Counted from the stretch's first letter, positions 1 to 9,336 are shown. The stretch is DNA of 64,000 nucleotides from Eutrophocola sp049446715 (GCA_049446715.1 JBMTQX010000005.1:27216-91215), one strand, 5' to 3'. Translations and numbers: made by a program. Notes: a model not told the origin generated them from the sequence alone.

Positions 1-62
1 AACATGGCGTGTTGGCTTGCCGGATGACGCTGCACTCTTTTGGCCTACGTGCCCACCTGACT
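1..62. other. Window edge, no feature seen
   Basis: These bases lie downstream of the minus-strand methyltransferase gene. I see no terminator hairpin and no coding signal here. Confidence 0.5.
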
Positions 63-845
63 TCATAGTCTGGTCTTCACCGCCCGTGTCGCCATCAGCA
101 CATCAATCACGCCAGTCAGTGGATCGTTTTCACCCATCGCATCTTCAAAAAAGCCGGACAGCACCAATCCGGCTGCCAGTTGTCCCTGGATCTGGTCATG
201 CAGGGTATGATCAAAACACAGCGGCTTGGTGTCATCCAGTAACAGCTTTTTCAGTTCTGCTCCCGGCAGATCATCAATGACCGCATAGGGAATTTTGTGG
301 CGTACGGTGAGCGTGCCTTTCTCGTAGTCGGCCAGGTCAAACAGGAACACGAGCGGATTCAGAAACCCTGACAACTGGGTGCCGCCGTCCTTGAGTACCC
401 TGGCGCATTCCTGCCATACCGGCAGTACCGTCTCGACAAAGACATTCGAACAGGGGTTGAAGATCAGGTCGAAACTGCCATCGGCAACACAGGATAAATC
501 CTTCATGTCACCCTGAACGAGGGTGAGGTCGAGATTGTCACGTTCGGCGACCAGTTTGTCCCGGGCCAGTTGCTCCTGGGAATAATCGAATACGGTAACC
601 TCGGCGCCGGCGGCTGCCAGGATCGGCCCCTGCTGAGCGCCACGCGAGGCCAGGCACAGGATTTTCAGGCCGCGAAGGTCGCCGGGAAACCATTCGCTAG
701 GTGTCGGTTTCACTGAGGTGAGTTGTACCGACCAGTCCCCCTGGCGGGCACGGGCAATCGTGTCGGCATCCACCGTAATGGTCCACTTGTCTTTCTGGTT
801 TGACCATTTGTCCCAGGCGCTGCCGTTGTACTGCTGAATATCCAT
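63..845 (-). CDS. Class I SAM-dependent methyltransferase
   Basis: The 260-residue product looks like a small-molecule or biotin-synthesis-like SAM methyltransferase. The Rossmann motif I region lies at residues 62-73 but is degenerate: CLASRGAQQG replaces the usual GxGxG. It is followed by an acidic residue at the end of strand 2 (Asp87, in VFDYS), a VQGDM segment near 110 and FDLIFNP near 125-131. The start ATG is preceded by GAGGAAA, a good ribosome binding site. The gene is transcribed alone and diverges from the PepSY gene, with about 125 bases between them. The substrate cannot be deduced. The family is a confident call; the function is not. Confidence 0.8.
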   Translation of the reverse strand: MDIQQYNGSAWDKWSNQKDKWTITVDADTIARARQGDWSVQLTSVKPTPSEWFPGDLRGLKILCLASRGAQQGPILAAAGAEVTVFDYSQEQLARDKLVAERDNLDLTLVQGDMKDLSCVADGSFDLIFNPCSNVFVETVLPVWQECARVLKDGGTQLSGFLNPLVFLFDLADYEKGTLTVRHKIPYAVIDDLPGAELKKLLLDDTKPLCFDHTLHDQIQGQLAAGLVLSGFFEDAMGENDPLTGVIDVLMATRAVKTRL

Positions 846-971
846 GGTATTTCCTCAAAAATAGCGGATATTGTCCGGGGTTCCAGTTTTTAATCATTTG
901 TCTGTAGCCGGGCTCATTGGCTACACTGCGGTTTATTGATCCATTTTGTCCGGGGGGACACAGGGCGCGCC

Positions 972-2585
972 ATGAAGGCATTCAAAACCCTGCTTATTCT
1001 CAGCCACCGCTATATCGGCATACCACTGAGTTTTCTCTTTGTGGTGTGGTTCGTCTCGGCGTTTGTCATGATCTATGCCGGTGGCATGCCGCGCGTCACG
1101 CCAGCCATGCGCATCGAGGGAGCTTCGCCGCTGGCACTGGATGACATCTCAGTTTCGCCGCGACAGGCCGTGGGGCTGCTCGGCTACTCCCCGTTTGAAG
1201 CCCGTCTGCGCACCGTGCTTGGCCGACCGGCTTATGAATTTCCGGAACCGGGGTATCCCAGCACCTTCCTCTGGGCCGACAACGGCGAATTTCTCGAAGC
1301 CATCACGCCGGAACAGGGCGCCAGGATTGCCACCGATTTCCTCGGCATGCCCGCCGGTGCCCTGGCATACGAAGGACTGATGACCACGCCTGACCAGTGG
1401 ACCATTGCCAGTCCCCGCGCCCTGCCATTATTCAAGTACAGTGCCGACGATGAATACGGCACTGTAGCTTATGTCTCGCCAACCCAGGCGGAAGTCATTG
1501 TCTATACCACGCGGCAAAGCCGGCTTCTGGCCTGGCTGGGTACCATTCCGCACTGGTTCTATTTCACCAGTCTGCGCGTCAACCAGCCTCTGTGGTATGA
1601 CCTGGTGGTGTGGACATCCGGTATTGGCTGCATCCTGGCGATACTCGGGCTGATCATGACCTTCACCCAGGCGCGCAGGGTCAGGCCGTTCAACCTGAGT
1701 CGTGCTATTCCGTACCGGGGTATGATGCGCTGGCATTACATTCTCGGTACCGTGTTTGGTTTCTTTGTCCTGACCTGGGCCTTCAGCGGCATGCTCTCCA
1801 TGGAGCCTTTTGCCTGGACCAATGCCCGCGGTCTGGCGGTCGATGAAGGGGTGTACCAGGAAGGGGTATTGGAGCTTGATGCCTTTCCGGATTTTGAGTC
1901 GGGTCAGTGGCAGACGCTGGCCCGGGAAAACGGCATCAGTGGTGCCATCAAGGCAGTGGAGTTTCGCTGGATCGGTGGTGAGCCTTATTACCTGGCCAGC
2001 TTCAGCTCCAACTACAGCGCGGGCAGCAGTGTCGACATGAACAAGCGCGACCGTCTGCACCAGCCGTACTACATCATTGGCCAACTGGAATCCTCGAGCC
2101 TGCTGATCGAGGCTGAAACGATGCAGACCGTGGAGAGTTTTGATGCAGACATGCTGGTGAACAAGCTGGCCGCCAGTGTGGACGCCAATGTTACTGAGTC
2201 TGCCGTCCTCGATCATTACGATGACTATTACTATTCACGCAACAATCAACTGCCATTACCGGTACTGCGCATCAAGTTTGATGATCCGGCGCAGAGCTGG
2301 ATCTATGTGGATCCACAGAACAGTGAATTGCTCAGCCTGATCCACCGTAACAGCCGCATTGAACGCTGGCTTTACAGTGGCCTGCACAGCCTGGACTTTG
2401 CCTTCTGGTATCACAAGCGTCCGCTGTGGGATATCGGCGTGATCGTGTTGTTGCTGGGCGGCCTGGTTGTCAGTGTTCTGGGTCTTTACCTGGGCCTTAG
2501 AAGACTCAAGAATGATATTCGTCAGCTGCTCGACCGGCTGGCCCGTACAAACAAAAATCGGGAGGTGCCAGGTGTTTCGCATTAG
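972..2585 (+). CDS. PepSY-associated TM-helix membrane protein
   Basis: This protein of about 537 residues has the layout of PepSY_TM proteins. There is a first membrane helix near residues 16-38, a helix near 207-228, another near 254-277 and a last one near 487-510. Two long periplasmic loops lie between them and probably carry PepSY domains. Relatives sit in the inner membrane and are often linked to iron uptake or reductase-like electron transfer, but their biochemistry is poorly defined. I chose the ATG at 972, before MKAFKTLLILSHRY, rather than an in-frame ATG at 936, because the extra 12 residues do not look conserved and a GGGGGA stretch lies upstream of 972. The 3' end overlaps the next gene by 14 bases, which suggests translational coupling. 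Confidence 0.8.
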   Translation: MKAFKTLLILSHRYIGIPLSFLFVVWFVSAFVMIYAGGMPRVTPAMRIEGASPLALDDISVSPRQAVGLLGYSPFEARLRTVLGRPAYEFPEPGYPSTFLWADNGEFLEAITPEQGARIATDFLGMPAGALAYEGLMTTPDQWTIASPRALPLFKYSADDEYGTVAYVSPTQAEVIVYTTRQSRLLAWLGTIPHWFYFTSLRVNQPLWYDLVVWTSGIGCILAILGLIMTFTQARRVRPFNLSRAIPYRGMMRWHYILGTVFGFFVLTWAFSGMLSMEPFAWTNARGLAVDEGVYQEGVLELDAFPDFESGQWQTLARENGISGAIKAVEFRWIGGEPYYLASFSSNYSAGSSVDMNKRDRLHQPYYIIGQLESSSLLIEAETMQTVESFDADMLVNKLAASVDANVTESAVLDHYDDYYYSRNNQLPLPVLRIKFDDPAQSWIYVDPQNSELLSLIHRNSRIERWLYSGLHSLDFAFWYHKRPLWDIGVIVLLLGGLVVSVLGLYLGLRRLKNDIRQLLDRLARTNKNREVPGVSH

Positions 2586-3762
2586 GCAAGCGCTGTTCGT
2601 CTTAATTTTTTTACTGCCAGCCAGCCTGCTGGGACAGCCGACACCGTTGGGCGAGGGTCCCTGGTTTTTTGATACCTATCAGCCGGCATCACGCATCAAG
2701 GTGTCCGTGCTGGCCCGGGGTATACGGAATCCTTGGGGCATGGCGTTCATGCCGAACGGCAATATCCTGGTGGCTGAAAAAGTGGGCGGCTTTCGCCTGA
2801 TCCGTCCGGGACAACGTATTCCCGATACCATCACAGGTGCCCCCGAGGTGCGGGTCGCTGCCGGTGGCGGCCTCATGGATGTAGCACTGCATCCGGATTT
2901 TGCGGACAACCGTCTGGTGTATTTCACGTATGTGAAAAACGCCGAGCCCCCAGCCGGTGAACGCTACTGGGCCACGACCGTGCTGGCACGCGGTCGCTTG
3001 AACGAGGCTGAAACGGCCCTGGAAAATGTCGAGGATATCTTTGTTGCAGATGCCTGGGGCGCTGCCGCCGGAGGACATGGCTCCCGCTTGCGCTGGGCAC
3101 CCGATGGCACCCTGTTCATGACGTCCCCGTTCCGGCGTGATTTCGACAACCCGCAGAACCCCATGAGCCATATCGGCAAGATCCTGCGCCTGAATGACGA
3201 CGGTACCCCGGCCGCAGATAATCCTTTTGTGGGTGTGCCTGGTTATTACCCGGAAATATGGTCCATTGGCCATCGCGCCATCGAGGGCATCGATTACCAT
3301 CCGGTGACCGGGGAGTTGTGGGCCAGCGAGCACGGCCCTCTGGGTGGTGATGAGGTCAACCTCATCGAGGCGGGGGGTAACTACGGCTGGCCTGTGGTGA
3401 GTTACGGCCGGGACTATGACGGTACCCGGGTCACCAACGAGCCCTGGCAGTCGGACATGATCCAGCCGGAAATTTTCTGGAATCCCTCCATTGCCACAAC
3501 CGGCCTAGTGTTCTATTCGGGCGACAAGTTTCCGCAGTGGCGGGACAACCTCTTTGTTGGCTCTCTGATGACGGCACGTGTCCCGGGTACCGGCCATATT
3601 GAACGCATCGTCTTCAATGAACAGGGTGAGCAGAGTAGGGAGTGGCTGCTGGAATCGCTGAAGCAGCGCGTGCGTGATGTGCAGCAGGGTCCTGACGGCT
3701 TGCTCTATGTCCTGACCGAAGAATCCGACGGTGCGCTGCTGCTGATCGAACCTGCCGAGTAA
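2572..3762 (+). CDS. Secreted PQQ-dependent sugar dehydrogenase (GSDH family)
   Basis: This is a beta-propeller protein of the soluble glucose/sorbosone dehydrogenase family, expected to oxidise an aldose in the periplasm using PQQ. The visible blocks are NPWGMAF near the N terminus and the family signature SEHGPLGGDE, followed by NLIEAGGNYGWP. The frame stays open far upstream, but the convincing start is the GTG at 2572: it is preceded by GGGAGGTG and gives a signal peptide (VFRIRQALFVLIFLLPAS). From there the protein is 396 residues, which fits the family. It overlaps the PepSY gene by 14 bases. No PQQ synthesis genes are in the window, so the cofactor must come from elsewhere. The substrate is unknown. 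Confidence 0.88.
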   Translation: MFRIRQALFVLIFLLPASLLGQPTPLGEGPWFFDTYQPASRIKVSVLARGIRNPWGMAFMPNGNILVAEKVGGFRLIRPGQRIPDTITGAPEVRVAAGGGLMDVALHPDFADNRLVYFTYVKNAEPPAGERYWATTVLARGRLNEAETALENVEDIFVADAWGAAAGGHGSRLRWAPDGTLFMTSPFRRDFDNPQNPMSHIGKILRLNDDGTPAADNPFVGVPGYYPEIWSIGHRAIEGIDYHPVTGELWASEHGPLGGDEVNLIEAGGNYGWPVVSYGRDYDGTRVTNEPWQSDMIQPEIFWNPSIATTGLVFYSGDKFPQWRDNLFVGSLMTARVPGTGHIERIVFNEQGEQSREWLLESLKQRVRDVQQGPDGLLYVLTEESDGALLLIEPAE

Positions 3763-3775
3763 TCCGGTCGTTGCC

Positions 3776-4216
3776 GTGATCAAGATTCAGAGTATTGCCC
3801 GCCAGTTCACCGCTGATCCTGTCATGGAAGAGTTGTTTGCGGCCGACATCTCAGCCAGAACCGGCATGGAGGGAGATATGCACCCGCTTAGCGCCGCTGG
3901 CGAAATCTCCGTACTCAGTAAGGAATCCTGGGTGAAATCCTGCCATGAAACCGAGGTCGAGCTGCCCTGGCTGGCCAGCGGTTCCCACCTCTTCATCAGG
4001 GGTTTCGAATTCCTGCCTACCGACATCGGCCGCAGTCTGCGCATCGCTGAAATGGTACTGGAAATTCTGCGGGAAAACCTGCCGGCACCGGCGCTGGCGT
4101 CCCAAGCACCGGTCTTGCGTGAGTCCCTCTGCCTGGGCTGGCGTGGCGGCGTGGTCTGCAACATCCTGCGCAGTGGCAGCATCCAGACCGGGGATACTGT
4201 GCATATCATTGGCTGA
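3776..4216 (+). CDS. MOSC-domain protein
   Basis: The 146-residue product resembles a stand-alone MOSC domain, the C-terminal domain of molybdenum cofactor sulfurases. Visible features are an ARTGMEGDMH segment near residue 28 (the family's G-x-x-GD-x-H block) and a C-terminal RGGVVCNILRSG followed by GDTV, matching the usual RGGVxARVLxGGxIxxGD end. The conserved Cys seen in many MOSC proteins is represented only by the Cys in VVCNI. The predicted start is a GTG 14 bases after the preceding stop, and the 3' end overlaps the next ATG in a TGATG junction. These proteins are thought to carry sulfur or to handle N-hydroxylated substrates; the role here is unknown. Confidence 0.68.
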   Translation: MIKIQSIARQFTADPVMEELFAADISARTGMEGDMHPLSAAGEISVLSKESWVKSCHETEVELPWLASGSHLFIRGFEFLPTDIGRSLRIAEMVLEILRENLPAPALASQAPVLRESLCLGWRGGVVCNILRSGSIQTGDTVHIIG

Positions 4217-4953
4217 TGACTGCCAGCATCCCCCAGCGTCTCTGCCTGTCTGTCCTGCTGGTCATGACAGCGTCTTCAGCCCTGGCGGATGAATGTGTCA
4301 TTTTGCTGCACGGCCTGGCCCGCACCGCAGAGTCTCTTGGAAAAATGGAAAGCGCACTGATTGCTGCCGGCTACCGGGTCGCCAATATCGACTATCCTTC
4401 CAGGGAAGCGACCATTGAGTTGCTTGCTCCGACGGTCCTGGAGCAAGGGCTGTCAGAGTGTCGGGAGCGGGGCGCTGACCAGGTCAGTGTTGTCACCCAT
4501 TCCATGGGTGGCATACTCGTGCGTTATTACCTGCAGGAAAAAACCATCGCCAACCTGCATCGTGTTGTCATGCTGGCTCCGCCCAACCAGGGCAGCGCCG
4601 TGGTGGATGCGTTCCGGCATGTACCGGGCTATGCATGGCTGAACGGACCGGCAGGTTTGCAACTGGGAACGGATGATGACAGCGTGCCGCTGGCCCTGGG
4701 GCCGGTGGGCTTCGAGTTGGGCATCATTGCCGGCAACCGCACCATCAATCCGATCCTGTCCCAGTTTCTGGACAATCCCGATGACGGCAAGGTCTCTGTG
4801 GCCAGTACTCGCGTGGAAGGTATGTGTGCGTTTATCGAATTGCCCGCCACGCACGCCATGATCATGCGCAACGACACCGTGATCGATGAAGTACTGGCTT
4901 ATCTGGCCAGCGGCATTTTTGCCGGGGCGGGGGCCGAGAACGGCCTGTGCTAG
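4216..4953 (+). CDS. Secreted alpha/beta hydrolase (lipase/esterase)
   Basis: The 245-residue protein has an N-terminal signal peptide (LCLSVLLVMTASSALA) followed directly by the alpha/beta-hydrolase oxyanion motif VILLHGLAR. The nucleophile elbow is THSMGG, and an Asp in PDDGKVS and a His in PATHAM near the C terminus could complete the triad. It resembles PGAP1-like or class 2 lipases that take short acyl esters in the periplasm. The start codon overlaps the MOSC stop by one base (TGATG), so the two are translationally coupled. It converges on ispB with only nine bases between the genes. Confidence 0.8.
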   Translation: MTASIPQRLCLSVLLVMTASSALADECVILLHGLARTAESLGKMESALIAAGYRVANIDYPSREATIELLAPTVLEQGLSECRERGADQVSVVTHSMGGILVRYYLQEKTIANLHRVVMLAPPNQGSAVVDAFRHVPGYAWLNGPAGLQLGTDDDSVPLALGPVGFELGIIAGNRTINPILSQFLDNPDDGKVSVASTRVEGMCAFIELPATHAMIMRNDTVIDEVLAYLASGIFAGAGAENGLC

Positions 4954-4962
4954 GGACGCTCT

Positions 4963-5928
4963 TTAGCTGTCCCTGTTCAGGGCGGCTTCAGCGACCTGGG
5001 CCAGTCCGGTCCGGTATTCGTTGTTCGGCAGACACGCCAGGCATTCCAGGGCGATATCGATGCTTTCACTGGCTTTCTGGCGAGTGTAATCGAGGGCGCC
5101 GGAAGCCTGTACCGCGGTGATGATGTTCTCCAGCTGGTCGAGACCGCCAGTGGTGATGGCTGTGGCAATCAGTTCACGATCTGCTGCTGTGCCGTGTTGC
5201 ATGATGTGGATCAGGGGCAAAGTGGGTTTGCCTTCGGCCAGGTCGTCACCCACGTTTTTGCCCATGGTGGCACTGGAACCGGTGTAATCCAGCACGTCAT
5301 CGATCAGCTGGAAGGCCAGGCCCACCTGCAGGCCGAAGTTGTGCAGGCTCTCCTGCACCTGTGCATCGGCACCCGCCAGGATGGCGGCGGATTTGCAGGC
5401 CGCCGCAAAAAGAATGGCGGTCTTGTTGCGAATCACCTGCATATAGTCCGCTTCGGTGGCAGTCGGGTTACGCTGGTTGACCAGCTGCAGTACCTCGCCT
5501 TCGGAAATCTTGTTGGTGGTACTGGCCATCAGGTCCATGATGGGCATCTCGCCAATATTCACCAGCAGTTCAAAAGCTCTTGAGTAAATGAAATCGCCCA
5601 CCAGGACACTGGAAGGATTGTCCCAGCGGGTATTGGCCGTCGGGCGGCCGCGGCGCATCTCGGACATGTCCACGACATCGTCGTGCAGCAGGGTGGCGGT
5701 ATGGAGGAATTCAATGACCGTGGCCAGCTCGACATGGTTGCTGCCTTGGTAGCCCAGGTTGCGGCTGGTCAAAAGGACCAGCGTCGGGCGCATGCGTTTG
5801 CCGCCGGCCTCGATAATGTAATGGCCGATGCTTTCGATGAGCGGCACTTCGGAATGCAGCTGGTCAACCACGGTACGGTTGAGTGCCGCAAAGTCCTGGG
5901 CAACGATCTGCTGTATGTGTGCAACCAA
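4963..5928 (-). CDS. ispB: Octaprenyl diphosphate synthase
   Basis: This trans-prenyltransferase makes the isoprenoid side chain of ubiquinone by adding isopentenyl units to farnesyl diphosphate. The first aspartate-rich motif is DDVVD at residues 83-87 and the second is DDVLD at 210-214. GKRMRP near 43-48 and GDDLAEGKPTLP match E. coli IspB almost block for block over 321 residues. The best-fitting start is a TTG at 5926-5928, because it gives the E. coli length; no clear ribosome binding site is visible before it. The gene diverges from rplU-rpmA, the arrangement found in Pseudomonas and Escherichia. Confidence 0.95.
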   Translation of the reverse strand: MVAHIQQIVAQDFAALNRTVVDQLHSEVPLIESIGHYIIEAGGKRMRPTLVLLTSRNLGYQGSNHVELATVIEFLHTATLLHDDVVDMSEMRRGRPTANTRWDNPSSVLVGDFIYSRAFELLVNIGEMPIMDLMASTTNKISEGEVLQLVNQRNPTATEADYMQVIRNKTAILFAAACKSAAILAGADAQVQESLHNFGLQVGLAFQLIDDVLDYTGSSATMGKNVGDDLAEGKPTLPLIHIMQHGTAADRELIATAITTGGLDQLENIITAVQASGALDYTRQKASESIDIALECLACLPNNEYRTGLAQVAEAALNRDS

Positions 5929-6110
5929 GTTGAGGGGCCCTGATTCTGACTATTTTGAGCAACCCAAACCGCGTGATCGAAGGTGCCCCTGAAAAAGAGC
6001 CTCGAATCTTAGTGGCTCGGGGTGTAAAGTCAAGAATTTCGGGGTGTTACGTACCGCCTGAGTGCCCAGAAAACGGGCGCTGCAGACGGGTAAAAAATGC
6101 CCCGATGTGG

Positions 6111-6139
6111 TTGCGAAAGCCCTTGTCATCCCGTACAAT
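6111..6139 (+). promoter_or_regulatory. Candidate sigma-70 promoter of rplU-rpmA
   Basis: A TTGCGA hexamer at 6111-6116 and a TACAAT hexamer at 6134-6139 are separated by exactly 17 bases. Together they lie about 180 bases upstream of the rplU start, which would leave a long leader. This is a match to the consensus by eye only. Confidence 0.45.
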
Positions 6140-6316
6140 TCCCGCCCTCGCAACGACCGGCCCCTAGTAACACCCGCTCTCTGGCTTCTTTTGTCACTTC
6201 GTGAAGATGCCGACTGGGTCATTTTACATAGAAAAACCAGGGTAAGGCTGGTCAGGCAGAATCACATTTAAATAGAACGTTTGGCCTGAATAGCAGACTC
6301 GCTATTGGAGCAGAAT

Positions 6317-6628
6317 ATGTACGCGGTAATTGAAAGCGGTGGTAAACAGCACCGTGTCACTGAAGGCGAAGTCCTAAAGCTGGAAAAAATCGAAGCCAGC
6401 ACCGGTGACAAAGTGGATTTTGACAAGGTTCTGATGGTTGGCGAAGGTGCCAGTGTTCAGATCGGTACGCCGTACGTGGCTTCCGGCAAGGTGACTGCTG
6501 AAGTGATTAGCCATGGTCGCGGTGACAAGGTCAAGATCATCAAGTTCAACCGTCGCAAGCACTACCGGAAACAGCAGGGTCATCGCCAGTGGTACACTGA
6601 GGTGAAGATCACCAGCATTTCCGGCTAA
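6317..6628 (+). CDS. rplU: 50S ribosomal protein L21
   Basis: The 103-residue protein begins MYAVIESGGKQHRV and ends in VKITSISG, as expected for bacterial L21, which binds 23S rRNA in the large subunit. An in-frame TTG lies 12 bases further upstream, but the ATG at 6317 is the canonical start and GGAGCA at 6307-6312 is well placed as its ribosome binding site. It is followed 47 bases later by rpmA, the usual two-gene operon. The basic segment KIIKFNRRKHYRK near the C terminus is the typical L21 RNA-binding stretch. Confidence 0.97.
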   Translation: MYAVIESGGKQHRVTEGEVLKLEKIEASTGDKVDFDKVLMVGEGASVQIGTPYVASGKVTAEVISHGRGDKVKIIKFNRRKHYRKQQGHRQWYTEVKITSISG

Positions 6629-6675
6629 GCACTTGATCGCGAACTTTAGAAATACAGGATTGACGGGAGACCAAC

Positions 6676-6939
6676 ATGGCTCACAAAAAAGCAGGCGGTA
6701 GCACTAATAACGGCAGAGATTCGATTTCCAAACGCCTTGGCGTCAAGCGCTTTGGTGGCGAAAACGTTCTAGCCGGTAACATCATCGTGCGCCAGCGTGG
6801 CACTCACTTCCACCCCGGCACCAACGTCGGCATGGGCAAGGATCACACCCTGTTCGCCAAGATCAACGGTGTCGTAAAGTTCCAGGTGAAAGGCCCGAAA
6901 AACCGTCGTTTCGTGAACGTAGAAGCGGCCAATGCCTGA
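6676..6939 (+). CDS. rpmA: 50S ribosomal protein L27
   Basis: The 87-residue protein starts MAHKKAGGSTNNGRDS, the classic L27 N terminus that reaches the peptidyl-transferase centre. It carries the internal segment GTHFHPGTNVG. There is no N-terminal cleavage extension of the Firmicutes type. The ribosome binding site is GGGAG at about 6664-6668. It is the second gene of the rplU operon and is followed by a strong intrinsic terminator at 6971-6998 before obg. Confidence 0.97.
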   Translation: MAHKKAGGSTNNGRDSISKRLGVKRFGGENVLAGNIIVRQRGTHFHPGTNVGMGKDHTLFAKINGVVKFQVKGPKNRRFVNVEAANA

Positions 6940-6970
6940 TCAACCAAGGCAGTAATGTAAGCGTTAAGAA

Positions 6971-6998
6971 AGCCCTGTCTACGACAGGGTTTTTTTTT
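6971..6998 (+). terminator. Intrinsic terminator after rpmA
   Basis: CCCTGTC and GACAGGG form a perfect 7-bp stem around a TAC loop, followed by nine T residues. This closes the rplU-rpmA transcript just before obg. Confidence 0.9.
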
Positions 6999-7021
6999 AC
7001 CGGAAACTAAAAAAGAGTCCC

Positions 7022-8209
7022 ATGAAATTCGTCGATGAAGCAGAAATCCTGGTGGAAGCCGGTAAAGGTGGCAATGGCTGCCTGAGTTTTCTGCGCGAAA
7101 AATTTATCGAAAAGGGCGGTCCGGACGGTGGTGACGGCGGCGATGGCGGCAGTATCTGGCTGGTGGCCGATCAGGCCCTGAACACACTGGTCGATTTTCG
7201 CTTTCAGCCCCGCTACAGAGCGCAGTCCGGCCAGCAGGGGCGTGGCCGCAACTGTACCGGTGCCGCCGGAGCTGACCTGGAAGTCCGTGTACCGGTAGGC
7301 ACCAGTGTCTATGCTGTGGAAACCGATGAGCTCATAGGAGACCTTTTGATCCCCGGTGAACGTTTGCTGGTCGCCCAGGGCGGCAAGCATGGCCTGGGCA
7401 ATACCCGGTTCAAGTCCAGTACCAACCGCGCCCCGCGCCAGACCACCAACGGTAAACCCGGGGAAAGCCGCAAGCTGCTACTTCAACTGAAGATCGTTGC
7501 CGATGTCGGCTTGCTGGGTATGCCCAATGCCGGTAAATCGACCCTCATTCGTGCCGTATCCTCTGCCACCCCGAAAGTCGCGGATTATCCCTTCACCACC
7601 CTGGTACCTAACCTGGGTGTAGTGCGTGTGGGCGAGGAGAACAGTTTTGTCATGGCCGATATTCCCGGGTTGATCGAAGGTGCCGCAGAAGGCGCCGGTC
7701 TGGGTATCCGCTTTCTCAAGCACCTGGCGCGCACCCGCATTCTGCTGCACCTGGTGGATATTGCCCCGGTGGACATGTCCGATCCGGTTGCCTCGGCGCA
7801 GGCCATCATCATCGAACTGGAAAGCTTCAGTTCGACCCTGGCGCAACGTGAGCGCTGGCTGGTATTGAACAAGACTGACCTGCTGCCAGCGGAAGAAGCT
7901 GCCCAGGTCTGTGATGACATCATCAGGGCGTTGGACTGGCAGGGACCGGTATTCCGGATATCCGCCGTATCCGGCAAGGGGACAAAGGACTTGTGCGATG
8001 CCGTGATGCAGGAAATTATCCGCATCAACGAGCATCTGGCTGAAGATGAAGAATATCGTGAGGCAATGGACGCCCGGCAACAGCAGATGGAATATGAAAT
8101 GCGCCAGAGTATCGCCGCCGCCCGTGAAGCCTGGAAAGCCAAAAAAGGCCAGGGCCGCGATGATGATGACGATGACTTTGATGCCGAAGTGGAATACGTA
8201 CGGGACTGA
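7022..8209 (+). CDS. obgE: Obg-family GTPase
   Basis: ObgE (CgtA) is an essential GTPase that binds the 50S subunit and couples ribosome assembly to stress and replication. Residues 1-158 form the glycine-rich Obg fold (GGDGGDGGS near 37-44). The G domain follows, with the P-loop GMPNAGKST at 166-174, DIPGLIEGA for switch II and NKTDLL for guanine recognition. The C-terminal tail is very acidic (a run of Asp residues), as in other proteobacterial Obg proteins. The length of 395 residues is normal. proB starts two bases after the stop, so both are probably on one message, as in Pseudomonas. Confidence 0.97.
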   Translation: MKFVDEAEILVEAGKGGNGCLSFLREKFIEKGGPDGGDGGDGGSIWLVADQALNTLVDFRFQPRYRAQSGQQGRGRNCTGAAGADLEVRVPVGTSVYAVETDELIGDLLIPGERLLVAQGGKHGLGNTRFKSSTNRAPRQTTNGKPGESRKLLLQLKIVADVGLLGMPNAGKSTLIRAVSSATPKVADYPFTTLVPNLGVVRVGEENSFVMADIPGLIEGAAEGAGLGIRFLKHLARTRILLHLVDIAPVDMSDPVASAQAIIIELESFSSTLAQRERWLVLNKTDLLPAEEAAQVCDDIIRALDWQGPVFRISAVSGKGTKDLCDAVMQEIIRINEHLAEDEEYREAMDARQQQMEYEMRQSIAAAREAWKAKKGQGRDDDDDDFDAEVEYVRD

Positions 8210-8211
8210 CA

Positions 8212-9336
8212 GTGAGTAACCGGCAGGCACTGACAAGCGCCACCACCTGGGTGGTCAAGATCGGCAGTTCATTGCTGACTGATGACGGCAAAGGGCTCAA
8301 TCATGCCAGCATGGCGGGCTGGGTCGAGGACATTGCCGCTCTGCGCAAGGCTGGCTGTGACGTGGTGCTGGTATCGTCCGGTGCCGTGGCAGAAGGCGTC
8401 TCACGCCTGGGCATGAAAGGCCGGCCCACCGCGATCCATGAGCAGCAGGCGGCGGCTGCCGTAGGCCAGATGGGCCTGATCCAGGCCTGGGAATCGAAGT
8501 TCAAGGACTTCGATTTGCATACGGCGCAAATCCTGCTGACCCATGACGATCTGTCCAACCGCAAGCGCTACCTTAACGCCCGCACGACACTGACCACACT
8601 GCTGGATCTTGGTGTGGTCCCGGTAGTCAATGAAAACGATACTGTGGTCACCGATGAAATCTGTTTTGGTGACAACGATACCCTGGCCGGACTGGTGGCT
8701 AACCTGATCAATGCCGATGCCATGGTCATCCTCACCGACCAGGACGGACTTTACGACGCCGATCCTCGCACCAACCCTGATGCCAGCCTGGTCACGGAAG
8801 CGCGCTGTGACGATGAGCGCCTGTTTGATTTTGCCGGTACCAGCCATGGCGCCCTGGGTCGCGGAGGCATGCTGACCAAGGTCCGGGCTGCCCGCCTGGC
8901 CGCCCGTTCCGGAACACTGACCTGTATCGTCAATGGTCGCGCCTCGGGTATTCTGGCGAAATTGCAGGGTGGGGAACAATTCGGCACAGTCCTGCTCCCC
9001 GAAAGCGGCCCGCTGGCCGCCCGCAAACAGTGGCTGGCCAGCCATCTCAAGGAAAAAGGTGTCCTGACCCTGGATGCCGGCGCCGTCAACGTCCTGAGAC
9101 ATTCCGGCAAAAGCCTGCTGCCGGTCGGCATCAAAACCGTCAAGGGCAATTTCCAGCGAGGTGAAGTGGTCAGCTGCGTGGATGAATCCGGCGTGGCCAT
9201 CGCCCGTGGCCTGGTGAACTACAACTCGGATGAAGCCGCCAAAATCATTGGCCATTCCAGTGAAAAGATTTTTGACCTGCTCGGGTATGAAGGGGAGCAT
9301 GAGATTATTCACCGGGATAATTTGGTTCTTCTGTAG
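8212..9336 (+). CDS. proB: Glutamate 5-kinase
   Basis: ProB phosphorylates L-glutamate in the first step of proline synthesis. The protein has the amino-acid-kinase domain (VVKIGSSLLT at the N terminus, VLVSSGAVAEG, NENDTVVTDE, ILTDQDGLYDADPR) followed by a C-terminal PUA domain from about residue 280. Its 374 residues match the usual two-domain form. The start is a GTG two bases after the obg stop, and no strong ribosome binding site is visible, which is consistent with coupling to obg translation. proA is not in the window. After the stop comes a gene-free stretch of about 800 bases. Confidence 0.95.
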   Translation: MSNRQALTSATTWVVKIGSSLLTDDGKGLNHASMAGWVEDIAALRKAGCDVVLVSSGAVAEGVSRLGMKGRPTAIHEQQAAAAVGQMGLIQAWESKFKDFDLHTAQILLTHDDLSNRKRYLNARTTLTTLLDLGVVPVVNENDTVVTDEICFGDNDTLAGLVANLINADAMVILTDQDGLYDADPRTNPDASLVTEARCDDERLFDFAGTSHGALGRGGMLTKVRAARLAARSGTLTCIVNGRASGILAKLQGGEQFGTVLLPESGPLAARKQWLASHLKEKGVLTLDAGAVNVLRHSGKSLLPVGIKTVKGNFQRGEVVSCVDESGVAIARGLVNYNSDEAAKIIGHSSEKIFDLLGYEGEHEIIHRDNLVLL

